The notes below the pieces were generated by a model, which did no database searches, was not told the DNA's origin, and saw only the letters and a list, made by a program, of their open reading frames with translations. DNA of 64,000 nt from Streptomyces sp. CB01635. GTDB taxonomy: Bacteria > Actinomycetota > Actinomycetes > Streptomycetales > Streptomycetaceae. Shown here in pieces: positions 35,242-43,562 of this stretch (positions within the stretch are counted from its first letter, which is position 1; each line of letters starts with the position of its first letter). The translations under genes were made by a program, and so were the position numbers. Where the stretch lies: the NCBI RefSeq assembly GCF_002803065.1, contig NZ_NNBL01000005.1, positions 248,001-312,000 of the forward strand. Direction: 5' to 3'.

Positions 35242-35267
35242 CTTTGCAAAGTAGCACTCTTTGCAAA
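35242..35267. promoter_or_regulatory. Twin TTTGCAAA palindromes, probable autoregulatory operator
   Basis: CTTTGCAAAG (35242-35251) and TTTGCAAA (35260-35267) are both perfect palindromes, 17 bp centre to centre. The second ends immediately before the ATG of the HTH regulator, and both lie about 90-115 bp upstream of def. A dimeric winged-helix regulator binding twice would block the regulator and possibly def. The binder is inferred to be the adjacent ArsR-like protein. Confidence 0.62.
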
Positions 35268-35927
35268 ATGAGTGACAAGGAACGGCCCGCACCGTCCACC
35301 GGCCACGGCCCCCGCCCCGGCTCCAGCCCCAGCCCCAGCCCCGGCCCCGGCCCCGGCCCCGGCCCCGGCCCCGGCCCGTGGATCCCGCCGCACGGAGCGA
35401 CGCGCCGACCCCTGCCCGACCACCCGGTCCGGATCGCGCTCCTCGACCTGCTCGCCGAGGTCGGCACCGTGACGTCCACCGAGGCCGCCGCCCGGCTCGG
35501 CCACAGCTCCGGCCTCTGCTCGTTCCACCTGCGCCAGCTCGCGCGCTACGGCCTCATCGAGGAGGCGCCGCCCATGGACGGACGGGCGCGTCCGTGGCAG
35601 TTGCGCTGGGAGTCCGACCACCTGCCGGACCAGGCCGGCGCAGTGGAGTTCACCGCGCCGGCCCACAGCCTGGAGGACGAGAGCTACCGGCGCCGCCTCG
35701 CTCACCTGGAACAGGCACCGGCGGCGTGGCGTCACGACGAGTCGTTCAGCGCGGTGCTGCGCCTCAGCCCCGACGAGGTGACCCAACTCGCCGCGTCCGT
35801 CCGCCAGTTGATGACAGAGTTCCAGACGCGTCACGACGTGGCCGCGACGCGCCCGGCGGACACCGTGGCGGTCGCGGCCGTCGCGCGGCTGTTCCCTCTG
35901 CTCGACGAGGACGTGGCTCCCGCCTGA
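35268..35927 (+). CDS. ArsR-like winged-helix transcriptional regulator
   Basis: The 219-residue protein starts at ATG 35268 (MSDKERPAPSTG), then has a Gly-Pro repeat linker, a winged HTH (about 50-105, PVRIALLDLLAEVGTVTSTEAAARLGHSSGLCSFHLRQLARYGLI) and a C-terminal helical region. It is of the HTH_20/ArsR-like type with no metal-binding Cys motif. Its operator candidates overlap the start codon. It diverges from peptide deformylase, so it probably controls that gene. Confidence 0.86.
   Translation: MSDKERPAPSTGHGPRPGSSPSPSPGPGPGPGPGPGPWIPPHGATRRPLPDHPVRIALLDLLAEVGTVTSTEAAARLGHSSGLCSFHLRQLARYGLIEEAPPMDGRARPWQLRWESDHLPDQAGAVEFTAPAHSLEDESYRRRLAHLEQAPAAWRHDESFSAVLRLSPDEVTQLAASVRQLMTEFQTRHDVAATRPADTVAVAAVARLFPLLDEDVAPA
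35317..35378. repeat. Hexanucleotide repeat tract encoding Gly/Ser-Pro linker
   Basis: A run of about ten tandem 6-base units (CAGCCC drifting to CGGCCC) encodes alternating Ser-Pro and Gly-Pro residues inside the ArsR-like gene. The tract is near the N-terminus between the start and the HTH. Such units are prone to slippage, and copy number may vary between strains without shifting frame. Confidence 0.85.
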
Positions 35928-35958
35928 GGCCCTGGCCGCAGGGCGGACTCCGACGGGC

Positions 35959-38793
35959 CTAGCGGACCTTGAAGCTGTCCACGATCAGATAACTGCCCGT
36001 CTTCATCACACCCTTGATGGTGTGCTCGCCCGGCGTCAGGCCCGACTTGGTGAACACGGTCTGCTGATGCTGCCGCGTGGGGCTCGAGTTGTCGATCGTG
36101 CCCGCCGGCTGCCCGTCCACGTAGAGGTCGACCTGCCCCTCGTCGCTGTTGATCTGGGTGATGACGTCGATCGCCGTGCCGTTGAACGTGAGCTCGAAGG
36201 AGTCGCCCTTGTTCTGCGTGGCATGCACGTCGTCGGCCCAGCCGCCCGCACCGCCGCGAGACGCGTTCTTCCAGTCCCAGCCCGAACCGGCGTACACGAC
36301 CCCGGACGTGTTGTTGATCTGCTCGCCCGACTCGGGCTTATGGACGGTCAGTTGAATGGCCGCCTGGTTGCGCCAGATCGTCAGCGGGACGTCGGTGCCC
36401 GGTGCTGAGCGGTTGTAGACGCTCCAGAAGCTGTCGCGGCCGGTGACCTTCTTGCCGCCGATCTCCCGGATGACGTCGTTCGTGCGCAGGCCCTGCCGGT
36501 ACGCCTCCGACTCGGTGGGGACGGTGGGCAGATGCAGTCCGTCGTAGTCGGTCAGTCCTGTCGCCGACTTGACCGCGTCCGAATAGATGCGCGTCGCCGA
36601 CGCGCCGAGCAGCGGCTCCGGGAAGGCGTCGAGCGTGTCGGTCGGGGTTTCGTCGACCCACTCGAGCGGGGGCGGCGTGGGGCTGCCGGCCTTTCCGAAG
36701 CCGTCCATCGCGAAGGGGCGGAAGCCGAGTGTGCGGGCCGGGGAGTCCGCCTGGAGCGTGTAGTCGAGCTTCTTCGGGTCGGTGAAGGGCGAGGCCCCGG
36801 TGAACTTGGGGTCGGCCGTCACCGAGTGCGTGTCGAGGCCGAGGGCGCGCCACGCGTCGGTCACGCCGGTGACCGGCCTGCCGTTGTTCCAGAACAGGTT
36901 GTTGTCGACGGTCGGCCTGCTCTTTGCCATGTCGGCCTGGATCAGGCTGTACGGGGTGCCGGTGACGAAGATGTTCCTCTCCACCGTGTCGCCGCTGTCC
37001 GCGTACCAGACGTGGAAGTGGGCGCCGCCGTTGACGAAGATGTTGTTGCGCACGGTCCGGTGGAAGCCCTCGCGGAGCTTCACCCCGCCGTTGAGGAGGA
37101 GGTTGTCCTCGATGAGGTAGTTCGAGCTGCCGTCGTCGAGGTCGATGTCCCAGTGCGAGGAGTGGCGGATCCGGTTGTGCCGGATGACGGTGGTGTCCAT
37201 CGCGTCGAGCTTCGCGTACGACTTCTTCGTCGCGTCGTCGGCGGTCAGCGGCCAGAACCGGTCGCGGCCCCAGGAGTTGATCGGCCCGTGGTCGGAGGTC
37301 TCCTTGACGCAGTTGAAGATGTCGTTGTTCTCGATGACGTGCCCGCCCCAGGTGCCGTCGTTGATGTCGACGCAGGCGCGCGGCCCGTCGTGGATCGTGT
37401 TGCCGTCGACGGTGACGCGCCGGCTCATCGAGATCTGCACGCCGGAGGTCTGCTTCTCGAACTGCCCGTTGTCGTGCATGTAGTTGTCGCTGACGCGGAT
37501 GTCGCGCGGGTAGTTCTCGGACTTCGGGCCGGGGGTGGTGTCCGTGATGGTCTTGCGCATGCTGTCCCAGGTGGACGGCTCGCGCACGGCGTCGCGGTTG
37601 CCCACCACGGCGACGTCGGAGGCGCCCGAGTGGCTGAACTCGTTGCCGGAGACGGTGTCTTCGCGGTTGTAGCCGTCGACGAAGAGGGCGTTGCCGCCGA
37701 CCTGGTCGAAGAGCGAGTCGCGCACGGCGACGTTCTCGGTGTTCTTCAGGTGAACCGCCGCGGCGCGCGCGATCGCCCAGTCACCGAGCTGGAGCTTCTC
37801 GTACGGCTGGTCGAAGAGGGTGCGGTGGGTGCGGGCGAACGTGAAGCCCGAGAAGCTCAGATCGTGCACGACGTCGTCCGGTCCGCCGCCCTGCACCCTG
37901 ATGAGTTCGTCGAGTTCGGCGGTCTCGATGTGCGCCGAGGCGGGATCGGCGCCCTTCGGAGGGTAGAAGTAGAGCTTGCCGGCCGGTTTGTCGTAGAACC
38001 ACTCGCCGGGGGCGTCGAGTTCCTCGAAGACGTTCTCCACCATGCGGTACGTGGTGTGCAGGCCGCTGCCGCGGTTGTTGTCGCCCACCCAGTCGAGCTG
38101 CGGAGTGCCGTCGGCCTTCAGGCCGGTGACCCGGTAGGAGTTGCCGCCCCACTCGCCCTGGTGCAGGCCTCGTACGAGTGCGGTGGTGGGGTTCTTCCAG
38201 CGGGCGGCACGCTGGGCCGAGATGGCGTCGGCCGCGTAGCCGCCCAGGATCGCCGTCTTCGGGTCGTAGTTGGGGTAGCGGGCGAGAACCTGGCGTTCCC
38301 CGTCGAGGAAGAGGCCGTCGAAGTCGAGCCCGGCGCCTATGTCGGCCACCTTGATGGTGTCGTTGTACGAGTTCCAGTCCGGCCGCAGCGAGCGGCCGCC
38401 GCTGATGACGACGCGTTCACCGGGTGCCGCGAGGTAGCGGACCGGGGCGCGGTCCGTGCCGGAGTCTTCGGGGCCGAACGTCAGGGTGCGGTCCAGGCGG
38501 TAGGTACCGGCGTGCACCACGACGTCGACGGGTCTCGCCCGGTGCTTGCGCGCCTCCTTGCGGGCGGCTTGCTGAGCTCGCTCGACCGTGCGGAACGGCC
38601 TGGCCGCCGAGCCGTTGGCGCGATCGCTGCCGGTGGGCGCCACGTGGAGGGTGACGGCCTTGACGCCACCCGCGGCCGCCGACGCGGTGGGCGCGGTCGC
38701 GGCGCCGAAGCCCAGCGTCACACCCACCGCCGCGGCGAGCAGACCGGGAAGCGGGGATCTTCGGCTCTTGCGGAAACCAGGAACAGAACGCAC
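35959..38793 (-). CDS. Secreted right-handed beta-helix protein with PDZ and C-terminal sugar-binding-like domain
   Basis: The 944-residue secreted protein (signal LPGLLAAAVGVTLGFGAATA after SRRSPR-type basic residues) contains a long parallel beta-helix (about 40-640) with Asn/Asp/Gly-rich turns (DNYMHDNGQ, NNDIFNCV, DNLLLNGG), like GH110/pectate-lyase-family proteins. A PDZ-like module follows (about 745-810, AYRQGLRTNDVIREIGGKKVTG), and then a C-terminal beta-sandwich (GDSFELTFNGTAID, VDLYVDGQPAG). GTG 38793 has AGGAG five bases upstream, so the upstream Cys/Pro-rich stretch is not coding. It probably acts on an extracellular polysaccharide; linkage unknown. Confidence 0.87.
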   Translation of the reverse strand: MRSVPGFRKSRRSPLPGLLAAAVGVTLGFGAATAPTASAAAGGVKAVTLHVAPTGSDRANGSAARPFRTVERAQQAARKEARKHRARPVDVVVHAGTYRLDRTLTFGPEDSGTDRAPVRYLAAPGERVVISGGRSLRPDWNSYNDTIKVADIGAGLDFDGLFLDGERQVLARYPNYDPKTAILGGYAADAISAQRAARWKNPTTALVRGLHQGEWGGNSYRVTGLKADGTPQLDWVGDNNRGSGLHTTYRMVENVFEELDAPGEWFYDKPAGKLYFYPPKGADPASAHIETAELDELIRVQGGGPDDVVHDLSFSGFTFARTHRTLFDQPYEKLQLGDWAIARAAAVHLKNTENVAVRDSLFDQVGGNALFVDGYNREDTVSGNEFSHSGASDVAVVGNRDAVREPSTWDSMRKTITDTTPGPKSENYPRDIRVSDNYMHDNGQFEKQTSGVQISMSRRVTVDGNTIHDGPRACVDINDGTWGGHVIENNDIFNCVKETSDHGPINSWGRDRFWPLTADDATKKSYAKLDAMDTTVIRHNRIRHSSHWDIDLDDGSSNYLIEDNLLLNGGVKLREGFHRTVRNNIFVNGGAHFHVWYADSGDTVERNIFVTGTPYSLIQADMAKSRPTVDNNLFWNNGRPVTGVTDAWRALGLDTHSVTADPKFTGASPFTDPKKLDYTLQADSPARTLGFRPFAMDGFGKAGSPTPPPLEWVDETPTDTLDAFPEPLLGASATRIYSDAVKSATGLTDYDGLHLPTVPTESEAYRQGLRTNDVIREIGGKKVTGRDSFWSVYNRSAPGTDVPLTIWRNQAAIQLTVHKPESGEQINNTSGVVYAGSGWDWKNASRGGAGGWADDVHATQNKGDSFELTFNGTAIDVITQINSDEGQVDLYVDGQPAGTIDNSSPTRQHQQTVFTKSGLTPGEHTIKGVMKTGSYLIVDSFKVR

Positions 38794-39118
38794 GGGGACT
38801 CCTGAGGCCGGGCAGATCGGGCAGGGTGAGCAGGTTGGGCAGGTCGGGATTGACCATCGATCTACGGACCGAACATCCAACGTTTGCGAGGTAGTTGGCT
38901 CAATTGAGGAGCTTCTGGCCACGGAAGCTATAAATTCATCGGATGACTGTCAAGGGATCCCGCACGTATCGGCGCGATATCGGCGCGACTCCTCGTCGAA
39001 GGCATCCGGGCGGGCAGGCGATCAACTACCCTGCCTGCGACCGCAGTCGCAGACCGGTCACTGCGGTACCCCCGGCTCTCCCATCACTCCCCCGGCCACC
39101 AGCGGCATACCTCAAGAG
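38794..39118. other. 325-bp intergenic stretch, divergent promoters
   Basis: No gene is supported here. It contains four tandem 9-base units on the minus strand around 38812-38848 (core CTGCCC/CTGCTC) in the leader of the beta-helix gene, a TCAATTGA palindrome (38900-38907) and a hairpin AGCTTC/GAAGCT (38910-38929) followed by the AT-rich TATAAAT. Promoters for both flanking genes must lie here. Confidence 0.55.
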
Positions 39119-39898
39119 ATGCGGTCCGTCATGCGCGAAGACACCCTCGTCCACGCCGCCAACAGCGTTCATCTGGTCCACGGCAGTAACACGAACTGGG
39201 TGATCCTGAGCGAGGGCGACGCCGTCACTCTCATCGACTGCGGCTATCCCGGCGACCGGCAGCAGGTCCTGGACTCACTGGACGCGGCGGGCCACTCCCC
39301 CGAGGCGGTCACGGCGATCCTGCTCACCCACGCGCACAACGATCACCTCGGGTCCGCCGATTACCTCAGCCGCACCTTCGACGCACCGGTGTACGCGCAC
39401 GAGGCCGAAGTCCCGCACGCCCGGCGCGAGTTCTTGCACCAGGTCTCGCTCGGCCGGATCCTGCGCAACGGCTGGCGCCCGGGTGTCCTGCCCTGGGCCG
39501 TTCACGCCCTGCGCTCCGGCGGGACGACGGACGCCCGCGTCGACCGGGCCCAGCCGTTCCCCACTGAGGGTGCCCTCGACCTGCCGGGCCGCCCCGTCCC
39601 CGTCCACACCCCCGGGCACACCGCGGGCCACTGCGCCTACCACCTCCCCGGCGCGGGCATCGTCATCTCCGGCGACGGCCTGGTCACCGGCCACCCGACC
39701 TCTCGCATGCGGGGACCTCAGCTCCTGCCCTCCATGTTCGACAGGGACCGCGATCGCACCCGCGACTCCCTGGACGTGTTCGAGAACCTTGCGGGCGACA
39801 TGCTGCTGCCCGGGCACGGCCGGGTGCACCACGGGTCGGTGGGCGAGGCAGCCAGGACGGCACGCGAACGTGCGACTCCGGCGCGGCGGAGGTCGTAA
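39119..39898 (+). CDS. MBL-fold metallo-hydrolase
   Basis: The 259-residue protein is of the metallo-beta-lactamase fold, with the zinc motif THAHNDHLG (H-x-H-x-D-H), HTPGHTAGHC for the third site, SGDGLV (Asp ligand) and the C-terminal LPGHGRVH. Such proteins include hydrolases of lactones, glyoxalase II and quorum-quenching lactonases; substrate is unknown. ATG 39119 and ATG 39131 are both possible, without a clear ribosome site. The frame also extends upstream to 38588, which would overlap the beta-helix gene and is rejected. Confidence 0.85.
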   Translation: MRSVMREDTLVHAANSVHLVHGSNTNWVILSEGDAVTLIDCGYPGDRQQVLDSLDAAGHSPEAVTAILLTHAHNDHLGSADYLSRTFDAPVYAHEAEVPHARREFLHQVSLGRILRNGWRPGVLPWAVHALRSGGTTDARVDRAQPFPTEGALDLPGRPVPVHTPGHTAGHCAYHLPGAGIVISGDGLVTGHPTSRMRGPQLLPSMFDRDRDRTRDSLDVFENLAGDMLLPGHGRVHHGSVGEAARTARERATPARRRS

Positions 39899-39908
39899 CC
39901 AGACTGTC

Positions 39909-40661
39909 TCAGTCCTGCGAACCGGAGCGGCGCCTGGCTGCGCACACGCCAGCGCCCACGGCACCGGCCACCAGGGCGGCGCCCGCCAGGAGCTGTGCGG
40001 CATCGGGCTTGGAAAGGCTTCCGCCGTCTCCGGCCTCTACGCCCCTCGGCACTGTGGGCGTCGTGGGACGAGTGCCACCGTCGGACTCGCGGGCGGGGGT
40101 GGTGGCGCCGCCATCGGACTCGCGAGCGGGGGTGGTGGCGCCACCATCGGACTCGCGAGCGGGGGTGGTGCCGCCACCATCGGACTCACCAGCGGCAGTG
40201 GTGCCGCCACCATCGGACTCACCAGCGGCAGTGGTGCCGCCACCATCGGACTCACCAGCCGCGGTCGTACCCCCACCATCAGACTCACCAGCGGCAGTCG
40301 TACCGCCACCAACAGACTCACCAGCCGCAGTCGTACCGCCACCAACAGACTCACCAGCCGCAGTCGTACCGCCACCAACAGACTCACCAGCCGCAGTCGT
40401 ACCGCCACCATCAGACTCACCAGCCGCAGTCGTACCGCCACCATTAGACTCACCAGCGGCAGTGGTGCCGCCACCAGCGGAATCGTAAGTGGGGGTGGTG
40501 CCGCCACCAACAGACTCACCAGCGGCAGTCGTACCGCCACCAGCGGAATCGTAAGTGGGGGTGGTGCCGCCACCGTCGTCCGCCACGGACGCCGGTGCAG
40601 TCACGGACAGAAGCGCGGCGGCGCCGAACAGCGCTGCGGAAGCGAGACCTATGGAACGCAC
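39909..40661 (-). CDS. Secreted repeat protein with fifteen 11-residue repeats and C-terminal membrane anchor
   Basis: The 250-residue product has a signal peptide (about 1-27, ending ASVADD), then fifteen tandem 11-residue repeats (consensus GGGTTAAGESD, with variants GGGTTPTYDSA and GGATTPARESD) and a proximal membrane helix (AAQLLAGAALVAGAVGAGVCAA) with a basic tail. It is wall-anchored in topology, but no LPxTG motif is present. Repeats suggest a surface or spacer function. GTG 40661 follows GGAGG with seven-base spacing. I do not recognise a family. Confidence 0.78.
   Translation of the reverse strand: MRSIGLASAALFGAAALLSVTAPASVADDGGGTTPTYDSAGGGTTAAGESVGGGTTPTYDSAGGGTTAAGESNGGGTTAAGESDGGGTTAAGESVGGGTTAAGESVGGGTTAAGESVGGGTTAAGESDGGGTTAAGESDGGGTTAAGESDGGGTTAAGESDGGGTTPARESDGGATTPARESDGGATTPARESDGGTRPTTPTVPRGVEAGDGGSLSKPDAAQLLAGAALVAGAVGAGVCAARRRSGSQD
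40080..40574. repeat. 33-bp tandem repeat array (15 units) in surface-protein gene
   Basis: The array covers the 495 bp coding for fifteen 11-residue units. Most units are near-identical at DNA level, with three protein variants, so copies have expanded by slippage or unequal crossing over. In the opposite strand it opens long but unreal frames. It is not a CRISPR array because there are no unique spacers. Confidence 0.9.
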
Positions 40662-40781
40662 AGTGGACCCTCCAGACGGAAATACCCCCTGCCTGTGGGA
40701 ACGCTAGGTTCGGCGCCGCAGGGCAGCGACCCGGGCGCCGCCGAACGGACCAGCCCTGCGGTGCTCCGCAGGGGATCACGT

Positions 40782-42062
40782 TCAGTGACCGGCGACGAGT
40801 TCCGTCACGAAGGCGTTGCTGAACTTCCCTGCCGGGTCCAGCTCTTGTCGTAGCCGCCGGAAGTCGGGGGCTCGTTCGTAGAGCGCGGCGACGGTACGGG
40901 GAGCAGCCGTCGTCAGTTTGCCCCAGTGGGGGCGCGCGCCGAGCGGCAGCAGCCGCTCCTCGATGGCGCCGATGACGGGGAGCACGTCGTCGGGTCGTCG
41001 CACCCAGGTGAAGTGCAGGGCGAGGGATGCGCGGCCGTGGCTCGGGCTGAGCCACAGGTCGTCCGCGGCGACCGTGCGGATCTCCGAGACGAGGAGTACC
41101 GGGGCGATCCGGTCTCCGAGCGCGCGCAGGGCCGCCATCGCGTCGGCCGCGGCCTCGCGTGGCAGGAGCAGTTCGGACTGGAGCTCCTCGCCGTTGCTCG
41201 GGGTGAATTCGGGGCGGAAGTGGGGCAGGCGCTCATGCCACGGTCCGGGGACGCCCAGCTGCTCGGTGCAGGACGACGGTGGCATGCCGGGGACCGGGTG
41301 GCGTGGGCCGTCCGCGAGCAGGCCGCCCATCCACCGGTCGCCCGGGGTGCCGGTCGGCAGGCGGTCGGTGCGGCGCTTCAGCCACACGGTGGCGGTCTCC
41401 GCGCGCCAGTCGGTGAACGCGCTGACGCTGTACGCGGCGCCGAACACGGTGTCGAAGTCCTCGGCGATGCGGTCCAGCCGCACGTCGTCGTACACCCACT
41501 GGGCGACGTCGAAGGCGGGTTCCACGGCGAGTGTCATACCGACGACGACACCGAGAGCGCCCAGATTGACCACGGCGCCGGGGAAGCGGTCCGGGTCGGA
41601 GGCACGGTCCAGCGTCGTCCGCGTGCCGTCGGGGCCGATCAGCTCGATCCCGGTCACTGCGGTGGCCAGACCGCGCAACGAGTCCCCTGAACCGTGCGTG
41701 CCGGTGGCGCAGGATCCCGCGACCGAGATGTGCGGCAGCGACGCCAGGTTGGCGAGAGCGAGACTCCGCTCCTGGAGCGCCGAGGCGACCTCCGCGTACC
41801 GCATGCCGGCCGAGACGCTCACGGTGGCGCGGTCCTCGGACACCCGCACCCGGCGCGCGAGCCCGTCCAGGAGTACGAGGTCGCCGTCCGTGTCCGCGAT
41901 GCGGTTGAAGGAGTGTCCACTGCCGAGGACCCGTACCTTCTCGGCGGAGGCGACGGTGCGGCTCAGCTCGGCCTCCGACGTCGGACGGTGGACCCGCGCC
42001 GCGCCGAAGGTGACGTTTCCCGCCCAGTTCCGCAGGGGTGTATCGGTCGCGGGCATCCGCAT
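40782..42062 (-). CDS. aldO: Alditol oxidase (xylitol/sorbitol oxidase)
   Basis: The 426-residue flavoenzyme has a PCMH-type FAD-binding N-terminus with RVLGSGHSFN, where His50 matches the residue that carries covalent FAD in AldO, plus LPHISVAGSCATGTHGSG, and the C-terminal half with AAYSVSAFTDWR, EQLGVPGPWHERLPHF and RPHWGKL. The sequence is strikingly like Streptomyces coelicolor alditol oxidase, which oxidises terminal hydroxyls of xylitol and sorbitol with oxygen. ATG 42062 follows GAGGA with five-base spacing. It diverges from the LacI gene of the xylo-oligosaccharide cluster. Confidence 0.9.
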   Translation of the reverse strand: MRMPATDTPLRNWAGNVTFGAARVHRPTSEAELSRTVASAEKVRVLGSGHSFNRIADTDGDLVLLDGLARRVRVSEDRATVSVSAGMRYAEVASALQERSLALANLASLPHISVAGSCATGTHGSGDSLRGLATAVTGIELIGPDGTRTTLDRASDPDRFPGAVVNLGALGVVVGMTLAVEPAFDVAQWVYDDVRLDRIAEDFDTVFGAAYSVSAFTDWRAETATVWLKRRTDRLPTGTPGDRWMGGLLADGPRHPVPGMPPSSCTEQLGVPGPWHERLPHFRPEFTPSNGEELQSELLLPREAAADAMAALRALGDRIAPVLLVSEIRTVAADDLWLSPSHGRASLALHFTWVRRPDDVLPVIGAIEERLLPLGARPHWGKLTTAAPRTVAALYERAPDFRRLRQELDPAGKFSNAFVTELVAGH

Positions 42063-42213
42063 GTCCGTCCTCAAGGGGTGTTCGCGTTCAACTATTTCGA
42101 CGCTGAAGACGCATGTTGCGAAAATCTAGAAGGATCTTGCCGGTGCGTCAAGGCTGCTGGGGTGCGTTGATCCCCTTGCCTCGTCTCACCCCCATGAAGT
42201 TACGATCCGTACC

Positions 42214-43275
42214 GTGAACTCCTCAACGGTGCAGAAGAAGCAGACGTCGGCGTCCCAGGAGCCTTCCGGGGGCGGCACGGCGACGCTTGCTGAGATCGCC
42301 CGCGAGGCGGGGGTCTCCGCTCCGACTGTTTCGAAGGTCCTCAACGGCCGGGCCGATGTCGCTCCGGCCACCCGCGAGCGGGTCGAGGAACTGCTCCGCC
42401 GCCACGGCTACCAGCGCCGCAGGGCCAACTCCACGGCCATCCCCCTCCTTGAACTGGTCTTCCACGAGCTGGACAGCTCCTGGTCGATGGAGGTGATCCG
42501 CGGGGTCGAGAACGTGGCCCGCGAGGAGGGGCTCAGCCTGGTCCTGTCCGAGCACGCCGGACAGCTCAGCATCGGCCAGTCCTGGGTCGACGGCGTTCTC
42601 GCCCGCCGTCCCACCGGCGTGATCCTCGTCCTGTCCGGGCTCGACGCCGCGCAGCGGGCGCAGCTCACCAGCCGTGACATCCCGTTCGTGGTGATGGACC
42701 CGGCGGGCGACCCGGGTGACGACGTGCCCGCGATCGGCGCCACGAACTGGCAGGGCGGGCTCGCCGCCACGCGGCACCTGCTGGAGCTGGGGCATCGCCG
42801 GATCGGTGTGATCGCCGGCCCGGCGGGGATGATGTGCAGCCGTGCCCGGATCGACGGCTATCGGGCGGCCCTGGAGACGGCCGGGGTCGCCTTCGACCCG
42901 GCGCTGATCCGCGAGGGGACCTTCCACCACGAATCCGGCCACGCGGCCGGACTCGAACTGCTCGGCCTGCCGGACCGGCCGACCGCCGTGTTCGCCGGCA
43001 ACGACCTCCAGGCGCTCGGCCTCTACGAGGCGGCCCGTGAAATGGGCCTGCGGATCCCCGACGACGTCAGCGTCGTGGGCTTCGACGATCTGCCCCTGGC
43101 CCGCTGGGTCGGTCCGCCGCTGACCACCGTCCGCCAGCCCCTGGTCGAGATGGCCGAGGCGGCGGCACGGCTGACCCTCGACCTGGCACGGGGCAAGAAG
43201 CCCGCCACGCTGCGCATGGACCTGGCGACCAGCCTCGTCGTGCGGAGCAGCACGGCGGCGCCCGCCGAGCGATAG
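42214..43275 (+). CDS. LacI family transcriptional regulator, BxlR-like
   Basis: The 353-residue regulator has an N-terminal LacI HTH (about 24-70, ATLAEIAREAGVSAPTVSKVLNGRADVA) and a periplasmic-binding-protein-like ligand domain (about 80-345). Its downstream neighbours are a sugar importer and GH3 beta-xylosidase, arranged as in Streptomyces bxlRE-F-G-A. It is therefore the probable repressor of this operon, with xylobiose/xylo-oligosaccharide or xylose as inducer. GTG 42214 is the start. It diverges from the alditol oxidase gene by 151 bp. Confidence 0.9.
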   Translation: MNSSTVQKKQTSASQEPSGGGTATLAEIAREAGVSAPTVSKVLNGRADVAPATRERVEELLRRHGYQRRRANSTAIPLLELVFHELDSSWSMEVIRGVENVAREEGLSLVLSEHAGQLSIGQSWVDGVLARRPTGVILVLSGLDAAQRAQLTSRDIPFVVMDPAGDPGDDVPAIGATNWQGGLAATRHLLELGHRRIGVIAGPAGMMCSRARIDGYRAALETAGVAFDPALIREGTFHHESGHAAGLELLGLPDRPTAVFAGNDLQALGLYEAAREMGLRIPDDVSVVGFDDLPLARWVGPPLTTVRQPLVEMAEAAARLTLDLARGKKPATLRMDLATSLVVRSSTAAPAER

Positions 43276-43282
43276 CCCTCGC

Positions 43283-43306
43283 GCCACCTCGCCACCTCGC
43301 CACCTC
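43283..43306. repeat. Three tandem GCCACCTC octamers
   Basis: Three perfect copies of an 8-base unit follow the LacI stop codon. They are in non-coding DNA between regulator and importer operon. A slippage tract is the simplest view; no function is evident. Confidence 0.8.
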
Positions 43307-43338
43307 GCCTATTGGCCATCACGCCCAGCGGCGATCTT

Positions 43339-43350
43339 CGAAACTGTCGG
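43339..43350. promoter_or_regulatory. Upstream operator candidate CGAAACTGTCGG
   Basis: This 12-mer is near-identical to the reverse complement of 43538-43549 (single central base C/G change). It lies 140 bp before the promoter-like hexamers. LacI proteins often use such CGAAA-x-TTTCG-like sites. Confidence 0.5.
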
Positions 43351-43478
43351 CGCGCATGGTCCGCGCCCTCTTCCGCGGCCCGAACCGGACCGCCGCCCCG
43401 TCGTGCCCTTTCGCCGCAAGGCCCGCCCTGCGCCAGGCGCCCGAACCGATAACGCTTCGGAAACCCGTCCGCCGAGGG

Positions 43479-43507
43479 TTGACCGCCCGTTCGGCGCGCC
43501 TTACCGT
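43479..43507 (+). promoter_or_regulatory. Promoter candidate of xylo-oligosaccharide operon
   Basis: TTGACC (43479-43484) and TACCGT (43502-43507) are 17 bp apart. The pair is 55 bp before the binding-protein ATG, and the two operator-like sites lie on both sides. Start site unproven. Confidence 0.5.
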
Positions 43508-43537
43508 CACACCGCCCAGCATATTTCGCTCTCTTGA

Positions 43538-43549
43538 CCGACACTTTCG
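43538..43549. promoter_or_regulatory. Downstream operator candidate (reverse CGAAAGTGTCGG)
   Basis: The plus strand reads CCGACACTTTCG, an inverted copy of the 43339 element. It sits after the predicted -10 and 14 bp before the ATG of the binding-protein gene, where a bound repressor would block transcription. Confidence 0.5.
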
Positions 43550-43562
43550 AGAGGCTTCAAAG

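Noticed and set aside
36532..38805. 757-residue plus-strand open frame
   Set aside because: It is antisense to the secreted beta-helix gene, which has conserved domains, a signal peptide and a clear ribosome site. High GC gives long opposite-strand frames.
40080..40574. CRISPR-like array
   Set aside because: Units are contiguous and coding, with no spacers between repeats.
39483..40853. Plus-strand frame with repeat-rich protein
   Set aside because: It is the complement of the 33-bp repeat array; the minus-strand frame has a signal peptide and membrane anchor.
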